Positions 8,442-17,415 of a stretch of 64,000 nt of DNA are shown piece after piece; the first letter of the stretch is position 1; the number at the start of each line of letters is the position of its first letter. This DNA is from Parasphingorhabdus cellanae (GTDB lineage: Bacteria; Pseudomonadota; Alphaproteobacteria; Sphingomonadales; Sphingomonadaceae), in assembly GCF_017498565.1 (NCBI RefSeq), contig NZ_CP071794.1, forward strand, positions 3,338,001 to 3,402,000. Reading direction: 5' to 3'. The notes beneath the pieces are model-generated. The model made no database searches, was not told the origin of the DNA, and was given only the letters and a program-made list of their open reading frames with translations. The translations under genes and the position numbers were made by a program.

Positions 8442-8753
8442 ATGCAAATGCAATTTGGACTGGTTTTGGTCAGCGCGATTCTGCTTTCCAGCTGTGCGGA
8501 ACATCGGCTAGTGGTCGAGCGGCCCAATCCCGATGGCGAGCATGCTGTTGTCCAGAGCAGCGCCTTCCTATTGCCCAAAGGTCAGCCCCGCAACGTCGCC
8601 GATTGCCAGACGAACTTGATCGACGAGGTGCGTGTAAAAACGAATTTTGGGCAATCTTTATTATCGGTACTAACGCTGGGCTTCTATCAGCCGGCCACTA
8701 TTGAATATTTTTGCGCCAAGGTCCCTTCGGATGAAGGCAGCACCGACGAATAG
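8442..8753 (+). CDS. Bor/Iss-like lipoprotein
   Basis: A 103-residue lipoprotein with signal peptide MQMQFGLVLVSAILLSSC and lipobox LSSC. The C-terminal half (VKTNFGQSLLSVLTLGFYQP followed by TIEYFCAK) matches the layout of the lambda Bor / E. coli Iss family: a Cys, about 20 residues, a Gly/Leu-rich turn ending in a TLGxYxP-type motif, then a second Cys. Bor/Iss are outer-membrane lipoproteins linked to serum resistance in enterobacteria. The similarity was judged by eye. The start is supported by AAGGG 7 bases upstream. The FAD oxidase starts 29 bases downstream, perhaps in the same transcript. Confidence 0.6.
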   Translation: MQMQFGLVLVSAILLSSCAEHRLVVERPNPDGEHAVVQSSAFLLPKGQPRNVADCQTNLIDEVRVKTNFGQSLLSVLTLGFYQPATIEYFCAKVPSDEGSTDE

Positions 8754-8782
8754 TCCGCGACACATAGCCGGACGGGAGAAAC

Positions 8783-10312
8783 ATGATGCCCCCCAATCAG
8801 ATTCAGGTGAACAATAATATTGAATGGGTGAACCATCACTTCAATATCAAGGTTCCGATTGCCAAGCGCCTGAGAGTGCATAACGAAAACCCGACGCGCG
8901 CGACCATGTCCGGGATGCGCGCTACAGCGGCGCGGCTGCAAGGGATTATTGCCGATGCGTTAGCGGCCGGCGTGCAAATCCGGGCCTGTGGATCGCGTTG
9001 GTCCTTTTCCGATATTCCCGCGGTCAAGGATGGCTGGGTGGTGGAAACCGCCAATCTCGACTGGACGTTTAACGTAGGGGCGTCAGATGTTGATCTGGCG
9101 AGTGCGACGTCGCGGGATGATCTTTATCTGGTGCAATGCGGAACAAATATTTCGAAAATAAACGAGCGGCTGGAAACCAAGACGCGCCGTCGCGCGTTGC
9201 GGACGTCCGGTGCGAGCAATGGCCAGACAATCGCTGGTGCCATCGGGACCGGCGTGCATGGCTCGGCTATCGATGTTGGTGCTATGGAGAGCGAAGTCGC
9301 GGGTATCCAGCTTCTGACGGCCACCCAAAATCTATGGATTGAACCGGCCAGAGCCCCGGTAATGACAGCGAATTTCGCGGCTAAGCTTGGCGCGACGCTG
9401 GTGCGTGACGATGCGAAATTTGATGCTGCACTGGTCAGCTTGGGCGCGCTCGGTATCGTTCATTCGGTGATGCTGCGGGGGACGGGGCGGTATCTGCTCA
9501 ACTCCTCAATGCTGCATATTCCCTTTGGCCAGTTGCAGGGCGCGCTAAACATGCTCGACTTTAGGGGCTCCGGATTGCCGGATCAGACTCGCAGGCCCTA
9601 TTTCTTTCAGGTGATCCTTGATCCCAGTAAAATGGATATTGGCTATACGACGGTGCGTTACAAGGAATTGTGCCCGCCCGGATACGGCGCCGATTATAAC
9701 CTGAAGTCCGAAGCGGAGCCGGGAACCGATCTACCGCGCCTGATTGCCTCGGCGATAAAGATGTTTCCCGACTTACGAGATACGGCGACTAGTTTGCTGA
9801 TCCAGAGTGAACTTAAAGTGCGGTCGGACAGGCCGCATGAATGGCGACTGCCCGGTGAGACCTATAGTTTCACTAGCGCGCGCGAGGGGATTGCGAGTTC
9901 CGGTTTTGCTGTGCCGATTGCGCAGGTTACGACCGCGCTCGAAATCATGCGTCAGGCGTTTCTAGTCCACAAAAGCGCCCCGGTTGTGTTCACTTGTCGC
10001 TATGCGCAAAAATCGCCGGGCATGATGGCTTTCACCCGCTATGACCCCAGCTGTGTTATCGATATTGATGGTATCGACACGCCCGCAACGCGCAAGTTGA
10101 TCACGCTGGCCGGTCAGCGCCTAGAGGCGGCGGGCATGCCTTTCACCCAGCATTGGGGCAAGATGCACGATCTCACCAAGGCCCGCGTAAGGCGCGGCTA
10201 TGGCGGCAGCGTGGATCGCTGGAATCAGGTGCGCAAACTGCTGCTGCCCGATGCGGCCGAGCGCGATGCTTTCTCCTCGCCGTTTCTGGATGACGTAGGG
10301 CTGAACGCTTGA
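8783..10312 (+). CDS. FAD-linked oxidoreductase (PCMH/VAO fold, aldonolactone-oxidase-like)
   Basis: A 509-residue flavoprotein. RACGSRWSFSDIP near residue 68 is the pyrophosphate-binding loop, and SGASNGQTIAGAIGTGVHGS near residue 145 is the second FAD-contact segment typical of D-arabinono-1,4-lactone/gulonolactone oxidases and relatives. The C-terminal substrate cap is divergent. Enzymes that attach FAD covalently have His in the first loop (GSGHS); here it is Trp (GSRWS), so FAD is probably held non-covalently. The substrate is unknown. No secretion signal is apparent. It converges with purL, with 4 bases between the stops. Confidence 0.75.
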   Translation: MMPPNQIQVNNNIEWVNHHFNIKVPIAKRLRVHNENPTRATMSGMRATAARLQGIIADALAAGVQIRACGSRWSFSDIPAVKDGWVVETANLDWTFNVGASDVDLASATSRDDLYLVQCGTNISKINERLETKTRRRALRTSGASNGQTIAGAIGTGVHGSAIDVGAMESEVAGIQLLTATQNLWIEPARAPVMTANFAAKLGATLVRDDAKFDAALVSLGALGIVHSVMLRGTGRYLLNSSMLHIPFGQLQGALNMLDFRGSGLPDQTRRPYFFQVILDPSKMDIGYTTVRYKELCPPGYGADYNLKSEAEPGTDLPRLIASAIKMFPDLRDTATSLLIQSELKVRSDRPHEWRLPGETYSFTSAREGIASSGFAVPIAQVTTALEIMRQAFLVHKSAPVVFTCRYAQKSPGMMAFTRYDPSCVIDIDGIDTPATRKLITLAGQRLEAAGMPFTQHWGKMHDLTKARVRRGYGGSVDRWNQVRKLLLPDAAERDAFSSPFLDDVGLNA

Positions 10313-10316
10313 GAGC

Positions 10317-12557
10317 TTAGTCTTTCATCCAGTCGCGGAAGAAACTGTCACTGGCTTCACGGAGGTCATTGGCATCCAAAACAAACATTTGATCAATACC
10401 AAGACCAAAACCGCCCTTAGTCTCTCCAATCCTTTGAATTTCGACACCCGAAGATGATGCTTCGGAAGTTAGCCCTTCAGGGTCGCTTGTAGATACTAAA
10501 TACCGGCCTTGGCCCTCACCGAATAACCATTGTGTCAGCGTCAGATTGGGATCATGTGATGATAACAGCGCGCTCACACCTCCAGCTAGAACCATCTCAG
10601 CAACCGCTACGAACAAGCCGCCATCGGAAATGTCATGAACAGCAGTCACATTGTCACTACCGATCATTTTTCTTACGAAGTCACCGTTAGTTTTCTCCAG
10701 GGAAAGATCTATTATCGGAGGAGCGCCGTCTTGGCGCCCGTGAATTTCACGCAGCCATGTTGATTGGCCAAGTTCCCCTGCATTTTTGCCTACAACGAAA
10801 ATAGCTTCTCCCTCATTTTTAAACCCGATGGTCATCATCTTGTCGAGATCATCAATCAATCCCACCGCGCCAATAGCAGGCGTCGGCAGGATCGCATGGC
10901 TCACGCCATCTGCGCCAGTGGTCTCGTTATACAAGCTCACATTGCCCGACACGATTGGCATGTCGAGCGCTTCACAGGCCTCCGCCATGCCTTCGATACA
11001 GCCGACAAATTGTGCCATGATATGCGGTTTTTCGGGATTGCCGAAATTCATGCAATCGGTTGTCGCCAGCGGTTTTGCCCCGACCGAGCAAAGGTTGCGA
11101 TAGGCCTCCGCAATCGCCTGCTTGCCGCCTTCAACCGGATCGGCCTTGCAATAGCGCGGCGTGCAATCGGTGGTGATCGCTAGGCCTTTGTTGGTGCCAT
11201 GGACGCGGACAACGGCTGCGTCTCCGCCGGAGCGTTGTGCGGTGTCGGCACCGACCTGGCTGTCATATTGCTCCCAGATCCAGCGGCGCGAGGCGAGGGC
11301 AGGGCTTGCCATCATCTTCAGCAGGTCTGCGCCGATATCGGTGCTTTCGGGAATGTCGCCGAGCGGTTGGGTCGCGACATGCGCCTTATATTCCTCCTGC
11401 GTCAGATGCGGCCGGTCATAAAGCGGCGCATCGTCGGCGAGTGGGCCAAGCGGAATGTCGCAAACCGTCTCGCCCTTGTGGGTCAGCACCATGCGGCGGG
11501 TATCGGTCACTTCGCCAATCACGGCAAAATCCAGTTCCCATTTAGTGAAAATCGCCTCGGCCATTTCCTCGCGGCCGGGTTTCAGGACCATCAGCATGCG
11601 CTCCTGACTTTCGGACAGCATCATCTCGTAAGCGGTCATCCCAGTTTCGCGGCAGGGCACTTTGTCCATATCGAGAATTATGCCGACCTCGCCATTGGTC
11701 GCCATCTCGACGCTGGAGCTGGTCAGGCCAGCCGCGCCCATATCCTGAATCGCGACAATCGCGTCGGAAGCCATAAGTTCCAGACAAGCCTCGATGAGCA
11801 GCTTCTCGGTAAACGGATCGCCAACTTGCACTGTTGGGCGCTTTTCATCGCTGTCGTCATCAAATTCCGCGCTGGCCATGGTCGCGCCATGAATGCCATC
11901 GCGGCCGGTTTTGGAACCGACATAGACGATGGGGTTACCAACGCCGCTGGCAGCGGAATAGAAAATCTTGTCCGCATCCGCAACGCCCACGGTCATCGCA
12001 TTGACAATGATATTGCCGTCATAGGCTTCATGGAAATTGGTTTCGCCACCAACCGTGGGCACGCCCACGCAATTGCCATAGCCGCCAATGCCAGCGACCA
12101 CGCCTTTGACGAGATGCTTCATCTTGGGATGTTCGGGCCGTCCAAAGCGCAGCGCGTTCAGGTTCGCCACCGGCCGCGCGCCCATGGTGAACACATCGCG
12201 CAAGATACCGCCTACGCCGGTCGCGGCGCCTTGATAGGGCTCTATATAGGACGGATGGTTATGGCTCTCCATCTTGAAGATGGCGGCCTGACCATCACCA
12301 ATGTCGATGACGCCGGCATTCTCACCCGGACCGCAAATGACTTGAGGGCCGGTCGTGGGCAGCTTTTTCAAATGCAGGCGAGAGCTTTTGTAAGAACAAT
12401 GCTCGGACCACATGACCGAAAAAATGCCAAGCTCGGTGATATTGGGCTCGCGACCGAGCGCGTTTAATATACGCTGATATTCCTCTTCGTTGAGGCCATG
12501 TTCGGCAACAATTTCTGGTGTGATTTTTTCAGCGGTGCGCGAGGATGTCTGTGTCAT
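10317..12557 (-). CDS. purL: Phosphoribosylformylglycinamidine synthase subunit PurL
   Basis: A 746-residue protein of the small PurL type, which needs separate PurQ and PurS subunits (not in the window). It uses ATP and glutamine-derived ammonia to convert FGAR to FGAM in purine synthesis. Typical segments are [20 protein letters not shown] at the N-terminus, [30 protein letters not shown] [15 protein letters not shown], and [17 protein letters not shown] near the C-terminus. Length matches the family. The gene has unusually long open frames on the opposite strand, which are shadows. Confidence 0.97.
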   Translation of the reverse strand: MTQTSSRTAEKITPEIVAEHGLNEEEYQRILNALGREPNITELGIFSVMWSEHCSYKSSRLHLKKLPTTGPQVICGPGENAGVIDIGDGQAAIFKMESHNHPSYIEPYQGAATGVGGILRDVFTMGARPVANLNALRFGRPEHPKMKHLVKGVVAGIGGYGNCVGVPTVGGETNFHEAYDGNIIVNAMTVGVADADKIFYSAASGVGNPIVYVGSKTGRDGIHGATMASAEFDDDSDEKRPTVQVGDPFTEKLLIEACLELMASDAIVAIQDMGAAGLTSSSVEMATNGEVGIILDMDKVPCRETGMTAYEMMLSESQERMLMVLKPGREEMAEAIFTKWELDFAVIGEVTDTRRMVLTHKGETVCDIPLGPLADDAPLYDRPHLTQEEYKAHVATQPLGDIPESTDIGADLLKMMASPALASRRWIWEQYDSQVGADTAQRSGGDAAVVRVHGTNKGLAITTDCTPRYCKADPVEGGKQAIAEAYRNLCSVGAKPLATTDCMNFGNPEKPHIMAQFVGCIEGMAEACEALDMPIVSGNVSLYNETTGADGVSHAILPTPAIGAVGLIDDLDKMMTIGFKNEGEAIFVVGKNAGELGQSTWLREIHGRQDGAPPIIDLSLEKTNGDFVRKMIGSDNVTAVHDISDGGLFVAVAEMVLAGGVSALLSSHDPNLTLTQWLFGEGQGRYLVSTSDPEGLTSEASSSGVEIQRIGETKGGFGLGIDQMFVLDANDLREASDSFFRDWMKD

Positions 12558-12688
12558 GAAAACCCTTTAACGAGCCGTCCCGATTCCGCCTAGTGCGAAT
12601 TATCAGTTTTGCAGAACCCATTGCATTCGACGAGCGGTTATGGTTTCATAATGAAACTGAAATACCGTTTAATGGCTGGAATATCAAT

Positions 12689-13411
12689 ATGGAAAAAATG
12701 GTTTTGGTCATTGGCGCGGGCGATGCCATCGGTAGCGCCATCATGCGTGCCTTTGCCGACAAGGAATATGTGGTTTGCGGTGCGCGGCGCGGCGGAGAAA
12801 AACTGGAACCATTGGTTGAAGAGCTAAGAGCCGCTGGAAAACAGGCCTACGGATTTTCATGCGACGCGCGCAAGGAAGAGCAGATCGAAGACTTGTTTGC
12901 TCAAATCGAAGCCAATATTGGGCCGCTCGATTGTGTGGTTTTCAACGTCGGTGCGAATGTGCCGATGACCATCCTCGACACAGATACACGGAAATTTTTC
13001 AAAATTTGGGAAATGGCGACCTTCGCTGGATTCCTGACAGGACGGGAAGCCGCACGTGTGATGACAAAGCGCAGACAGGGCTCGATCATCTTTACCGGCG
13101 CCACAGCCAGCATGCGTGGCGCAGCAGGCTTTGGTGCCTTTGCCAGCGCCAAGGGCGCTCTCCGCAATATGGTGCAAAGCCTCGCCCGCGAAATGGGGCC
13201 GCAAAATATCCATGTCGCTCACGTCGTCATTGATGCAGCCGTTGATACAGATTGGATCAAAGGCATGTTGCCCGATTATGAAGAGCGCAAAGCCAATGAT
13301 GGCATTGTGAACCCAGACGACCTTGCGCAAAATTATGTCATGCTACACGAGCAGCCACGCAGTGCCTGGACTTTCGAAATGGACATCCGGCCGTGGAATG
13401 AAAAATGGTGA
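12689..13411 (+). CDS. Atypical short-chain dehydrogenase lacking the catalytic Tyr
   Basis: A 240-residue SDR-fold protein. The nucleotide-binding motif is GAGDAIG (residues 9-15) and NVGAN replaces the usual NNAG. The catalytic Ser141 is present, but the YxxxK motif reads Phe151-Ala-Ser-Ala-Lys155, so the catalytic Tyr is replaced by Phe. A recognisable SDR subgroup with the AREMGP..IHVAHVVIDAAVDT segment shares this change, so it is unlikely to be a sequencing error. Activity may be altered or lost. Starts further upstream are open but lack family character. The HCCA isomerase follows after 13 bases. Confidence 0.8.
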   Translation: MEKMVLVIGAGDAIGSAIMRAFADKEYVVCGARRGGEKLEPLVEELRAAGKQAYGFSCDARKEEQIEDLFAQIEANIGPLDCVVFNVGANVPMTILDTDTRKFFKIWEMATFAGFLTGREAARVMTKRRQGSIIFTGATASMRGAAGFGAFASAKGALRNMVQSLAREMGPQNIHVAHVVIDAAVDTDWIKGMLPDYEERKANDGIVNPDDLAQNYVMLHEQPRSAWTFEMDIRPWNEKW

Positions 13412-13424
13412 TAGGGGAAGACAA

Positions 13425-14024
13425 ATGACCAAAACGATAGAGCTATGTTTCGATTTCGTTAGTCCAAATGCCTATCTTATATGGTTTCCATTGAAGGCGT
13501 TGGCCGAAAAACACGGCGCCAGCATAGAAATCACACCAGTGTTTCTTGGCGGTATGCACAAGCTGACTGGAAATGCACCGCCGATGATCCGTGATGCAGA
13601 AGTAAAAGGCAAAAATGCTTATGCTATGTTGGAGATGACCCGATTTATCGCTAAGCACGGCCTTACCAAGTGGCAGATGAACCCATATTTTCCATTTAAT
13701 TCGATCACATTGCAGCGCATGCTCGTGGCTGTTGACACTGATAAGCGCGGCCAACTGATCGACACATTGTTGCCGCCCATATGGGAACAACAGCTAGATG
13801 TGACCGATGTCGAAGCGCTAGGGAAAATCGTTCAGGAAGGTGGCTTCGATGCGCAGGACCTTTTTGCAAAAACGCAAGACCCTGTGGTCAAACAAGCGCT
13901 AATAGACAATGTCGAAGGGGCGGTCGAGCGCGGCGCTTTTGGTATTCCCACCATGTATATCGACGGCGAAATGTATTTTGGCAAAGAACGCTTGGGACAA
14001 ATGGACGAACAGTTGTCTTCTTAG
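13425..14024 (+). CDS. 2-hydroxychromene-2-carboxylate isomerase-like protein (DsbA/GST-kappa fold)
   Basis: A 199-residue thioredoxin-fold protein. LCFDFVSPNAYL at the N-terminus carries Ser in place of the DsbA CxxC, as in HCCA isomerases and kappa-class GSTs. GIPTMYIDGEMYFGKERL near the C-terminus is the conserved cis-Pro and substrate loop. Characterised members isomerise 2-hydroxychromene-2-carboxylate in naphthalene breakdown, but many homologues have other roles. No aromatic-degradation cluster is present. It lies 13 bases after the atypical SDR and is likely co-transcribed. Confidence 0.82.
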   Translation: MTKTIELCFDFVSPNAYLIWFPLKALAEKHGASIEITPVFLGGMHKLTGNAPPMIRDAEVKGKNAYAMLEMTRFIAKHGLTKWQMNPYFPFNSITLQRMLVAVDTDKRGQLIDTLLPPIWEQQLDVTDVEALGKIVQEGGFDAQDLFAKTQDPVVKQALIDNVEGAVERGAFGIPTMYIDGEMYFGKERLGQMDEQLSS

Positions 14025-14039
14025 CTGATCCCGCCACTC

Positions 14040-15047
14040 TTAGGGTTTGACGACCAAATTTCCGAGATGCTTGCCATTGAACAGCATGAATAAAGCCTCG
14101 GGGAAATGGTCAATCCCTTCGACTACATGTTCCGGCAGAACAAGCTTACCAGACCGCATTAGTTCCGAAATTTCGGCTATCGCTTCGGGATATTGGGCCG
14201 CATAGTGACTGACCACAAAGCCGCGCATGGATGCATTGCGCTCCGCCAATCGCAGATATAATTTCGGACCGCGCACATCTTCGAGATGTTGATATTGTGA
14301 GATGGCACCGCAAATCACAACACGGGCGCCCGACACCGCCAGATTATCGAGCACATTGTCGAGAATCTCACCTCCGACATTATCAAAAAATACGTCCACG
14401 CCATCTGGTGCCGCCTTTGCCAATGCTTCGGCCACATCCGAGCCTTTATAGTCAATCGCGATATCCGCACCCAGCGTATCGGTGAGATATTTACACTTTT
14501 CCGGGCCACCCGCGATGCCAATGACAACGGCACCTCGCGCTTTAGCCAATTGCACGACAACAGACCCTACTGCGCCAGCAGCGCCCGATACGACAACCAC
14601 ATTGCTCTCTTGCACCTCTCCAACGGCGACTAATCCTACCCACGCGGTCAACCCGGTGGTGATACCTAGCTGTCCCGCAAAAGCCGATGGTTCTATACCA
14701 TGCTCGGGCTCCACTTTGGTGGCTGCACTATCGGTTAAGAGGGCGTGCGTTTGCGCAGACATCAGGCCATAAACCCAATCGCCAATTGCCAGGTTTTTAC
14801 TATTCGTCTCGACAACCTGACCGACACCAAGTGCTCTAATAGTGGTTCCTATATCGCCAGTCTTGTGCATGCCTTCGTCGTTCAACGTCGTGCGAATCCA
14901 TGCGTCCATCGATAGAGTATCAACCTTTGCAACAATATGACCTTCGGGAATATCTTCGATACTGACGTCTTCAACGCCGAAGTCATCTATGGTCGGCATG
15001 CCATTTGGCCGTTGTTTTATGAAAACTCTGCGGTTCTGTATAGCGAT
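14040..15047 (-). CDS. NADP-dependent medium-chain reductase (PTGR1/curcumin-reductase type)
   Basis: A zinc-independent MDR enzyme of about 335 residues. The N-terminal family signature is QNRRVFIKQRPNG; the Rossmann segment is VVSGAAGAVGSVVVQLAK, followed by DVFFDNVGGEILD. Relatives reduce alpha,beta-unsaturated carbonyls with NADPH. No ATG, GTG or TTG lies at the expected start. An ATC at 15047 stands 7 bases after TAGGAG, giving (fMet)AIQNRRVF; an ATA is two codons later. The first standard upstream codon is a TTG at 15197, which adds 50 unrelated residues and would overlap the opposite-strand DUF1289 gene. The start is therefore tentative. Confidence 0.82.
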   Translation of the reverse strand: MAIQNRRVFIKQRPNGMPTIDDFGVEDVSIEDIPEGHIVAKVDTLSMDAWIRTTLNDEGMHKTGDIGTTIRALGVGQVVETNSKNLAIGDWVYGLMSAQTHALLTDSAATKVEPEHGIEPSAFAGQLGITTGLTAWVGLVAVGEVQESNVVVVSGAAGAVGSVVVQLAKARGAVVIGIAGGPEKCKYLTDTLGADIAIDYKGSDVAEALAKAAPDGVDVFFDNVGGEILDNVLDNLAVSGARVVICGAISQYQHLEDVRGPKLYLRLAERNASMRGFVVSHYAAQYPEAIAEISELMRSGKLVLPEHVVEGIDHFPEALFMLFNGKHLGNLVVKP

Positions 15048-15215
15048 GACCGAACTCCTACCTCTGGTTGTAAAGCGCCATGGTCTGTATGGATAAGTGG
15101 CCGTGTCACAAGTAACATTTTGACTAGCTGAGCTGTCGCAATTCCACCTGCGCTCTCTGTCGTAACCGAAGAAATAGGCTTGCTCGGCCCTTGCCAATAT
15201 GCTGATGAAGGCGGT

Positions 15216-15395
15216 ATGGACTCCCCCTGCAAAAATATCTGCGCGATTGATCGTCCGACAGGTCTTTGCGTGGGTTGTGGGCGTACCTTGTCTGAAATCG
15301 GGGAATGGGCTTCCGCTCCGCCAGAACGGAAACGACAGATATTGTCAAAATTGCCAGAGCGAATGCGGAAGATCGGCAAAATTGCAAAGCAATGA
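15216..15395 (+). CDS. DUF1289 family protein
   Basis: A 59-residue protein starting [20 protein letters not shown]. Four cysteines in the pattern SPCxxIC...GxCxGCGRT are the hallmark of DUF1289 and probably bind a metal. A basic helical tail follows ([18 protein letters not shown]). The function of the family is unknown. GAAGG lies just upstream of the ATG; the frame is open 12 codons further, but those residues are outside the family. It sits between two minus-strand genes. Confidence 0.8.
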   Translation: MDSPCKNICAIDRPTGLCVGCGRTLSEIGEWASAPPERKRQILSKLPERMRKIGKIAKQ

Positions 15396-15401
15396 TGACT
15401 G

Positions 15402-16304
15402 TTATGGAGAGGCCAAAGTCACATTGATATACTGATTTAGTGCATCAACAAAAACACGGGTTTTGGAAGGAAGATGTTGTCGATTGGGATAAACAGCATA
15501 AATTGCTCGACTATCATTTCCAATCCTGTCTTCTAGAATTGGTTTCAGTTTTCCGGCCGCAATCTCAGAGGAAACCAAAAAGTGGGCAAGACGAGCAATA
15601 CCCATGTTTTGCAACGTCGCGGCCTTTACCGTGAGACCAATTCCAGAAAACACGCTGTTAATGCGGATTGTTTCGCCTTTATCGCCGCCATCGAACGTCC
15701 ATTGGTCATTGGTCTTACCTTTGGCATGGATCGTCAGGCAACGATGGTGACGAAGATCGGCGGGAACCCTTGGCGTTCCATGCTGTTCCAGATATTCTGG
15801 CGAGGCGCATATTATCCAAGGATCGTCAATCAGCTTACGGGCAATAAATGAGGTTTCCGCCGGCCGATCAAATAGCAACGCAGCATCCACTCGTTCATTC
15901 AGCAAGTTAATCCCACCATCGCCTTGCAATAATAACACCGATACTTCCGGATAATCCTGAGCAAATTTCTGGAGAAACGGAACCAGGACTTGCAACGACA
16001 GTGCATCAGATGCAGCGATGCGTAGAACGCCTCTAGGTACGCTGCTCAAGTTTCGCGCGGTATCTTCGGCATCCTCAATCTCTGCTAAAATATTTTCACA
16101 TCGGTCAAATAGGGCATTTCCGGCTTCGGTCAGCGATAAAGTACGGGTCGTGCGGTTAAATAATCTGACACCCAACCGATCCTCAAATCGGCTGATTTTT
16201 TTGCTTACGCCCGATGGCGTCAATCCCAGTCGGCGTCCTGCTTCAATGAAGCTTCCCGACTGCACGACTTCCGTGAAAACAGACATTTCATTTGTCGAGT
16301 GCAT
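15402..16304 (-). CDS. LysR-family transcriptional regulator
   Basis: A 300-residue LysR regulator. The winged-helix DNA-binding domain spans residues 5-65 (VVQSGSFIEAGRRLGLTPSG, then VSKKISRFEDRLGVRLFNRT), followed by a linker helix and a two-lobe effector-binding domain with RIAASDALSLQVLVPFLQKF. It belongs to the CrgA-like branch common in sphingomonads. The probable start is the ATG at 16304; a TTG two codons earlier is possible. It may regulate the reductase gene (14040-15047) downstream on the same strand, but this is inference from position only. Confidence 0.9.
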   Translation of the reverse strand: MHSTNEMSVFTEVVQSGSFIEAGRRLGLTPSGVSKKISRFEDRLGVRLFNRTTRTLSLTEAGNALFDRCENILAEIEDAEDTARNLSSVPRGVLRIAASDALSLQVLVPFLQKFAQDYPEVSVLLLQGDGGINLLNERVDAALLFDRPAETSFIARKLIDDPWIICASPEYLEQHGTPRVPADLRHHRCLTIHAKGKTNDQWTFDGGDKGETIRINSVFSGIGLTVKAATLQNMGIARLAHFLVSSEIAAGKLKPILEDRIGNDSRAIYAVYPNRQHLPSKTRVFVDALNQYINVTLASP

Positions 16305-16565
16305 AGCCAATTATTGATCCAATTAGTGATTTTTTGTCAATAATAATTTTCCATAAAGTCCATTTATTCATGCTGTAAAACCCCCTATTTGCCAGCTGAT
16401 GAGAGGCAGTGGGTCATATCAGGATCGACTTTCACATCGGTTCTTCCGCTGCGGCGGATGGCTCAGCCTAATGCCCCACCGGTCGAGCCAGTTTACTGAC
16501 GATCAATTCGTCGATGAGACACAGATCAAATAAAGTGACTTGGATGGCTGTACAGGAATTAAAGC

Positions 16566-16937
16566 ATGGAAGACGAAGTGGTCGCGTTGATAAAATCCGG
16601 CATGAAGCTGAAATGCGGACATTGCGGGCAGGGTAAGCTGTTCAGAAGCTATTTGAAATTTCATGACAATTGCCCGCATTGCCGTCAGGATTTGACCGTT
16701 GCTGATACGGCCGATGGACCAGCCTTTTTTGTTGGGTTTTTTACGATGATTGTTTTTGCACCGATTATATTGGTGCTTGTTCAATCTGTAGAAACTGTAT
16801 TCGCCAAGATAACAGCCTTTATCGTGGGCATATTGGTTTGTGCTGTCGTTTGCCTTGTCCTGCTACCACCCGTCAAAGCGATATTGCTGAATCTGCAAAT
16901 CAATTATGATTCGGGCGAAGGGACGACTGAGAAATGA
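16566..16937 (+). CDS. DUF983 family membrane protein
   Basis: A 123-residue protein. The N-terminal zinc-ribbon-like part has CGHCGQGKLFRSYLKF and CPHC, four Cys in two CxxC knuckles. Two transmembrane segments follow at about residues 54-76 and 82-104. DUF983 proteins are often encoded near cytochrome oxidase genes in alphaproteobacteria; here no such genes are nearby. The precise role is unknown. Confidence 0.82.
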   Translation: MEDEVVALIKSGMKLKCGHCGQGKLFRSYLKFHDNCPHCRQDLTVADTADGPAFFVGFFTMIVFAPIILVLVQSVETVFAKITAFIVGILVCAVVCLVLLPPVKAILLNLQINYDSGEGTTEK

Positions 16938-16979
16938 GACAATCGGTGGCTGTAAATGACAGGCCCAAACTTTCCTGAC

Positions 16980-17387
16980 TTAGACTTTCACGAACTTTAG
17001 CACGAGATAGGCTGTCAGCGCGGCGGTCACGCCCGTCGCAAAAGTTCCCCAAGCAATGTCATAAAGGGTGATTTTAGTCGACCAGACTTTAAGCACCGCC
17101 TGACTGGTGAGGTCATAGGTTGCATAAGCAATCCCGCCAAATAGGGCACCGTTTAGCAATGCAGTTGTCCATTGACCGCTGACGAGAGCGGGTTTGACGC
17201 CGAACCAGATGATTCCAAATAAGTAGATCAGATAGAAAGCCAAGGCCGGCAATTTGCGGAACTCATCAGCCATGATCTCGCCGATCACGGGGCGGTACAA
17301 GCTATTCGCCATATTCGTAAGCCATAGGAAATCAAGGATACCAAAGATGACGGCAGCGATAATATAGGCGATGACAAATTGGGTCAT
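16980..17387 (-). CDS. DUF2177 family membrane protein
   Basis: A 135-residue protein with four predicted transmembrane helices. DUF2177 features are FGILDFLWL in helix 1, GALFGGIAYATYDLTSQAVL around helix 3, and DIAWGTFATGV leading into helix 4. The function is unknown. It lies 28 bases after the next upstream membrane protein gene on the same strand, so the two likely form a small operon. Confidence 0.82.
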   Translation of the reverse strand: MTQFVIAYIIAAVIFGILDFLWLTNMANSLYRPVIGEIMADEFRKLPALAFYLIYLFGIIWFGVKPALVSGQWTTALLNGALFGGIAYATYDLTSQAVLKVWSTKITLYDIAWGTFATGVTAALTAYLVLKFVKV

Positions 17388-17415
17388 GTTTTTTCCTGTT
17401 TTCGGGCCCTTTTAG

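Noticed and set aside
11199..12467. Long plus-strand open frame of 422 codons opposite purL
   Set aside because: It is antisense to a clearly conserved purL. Its protein is His/Ala-rich with no family features, as expected from an antisense shadow.
15048..15197. Upstream TTG start of the medium-chain reductase
   Set aside because: It adds 50 residues unlike any reductase N-terminus and would run into the oppositely oriented DUF1289 gene region; mentioned as the only canonical alternative.
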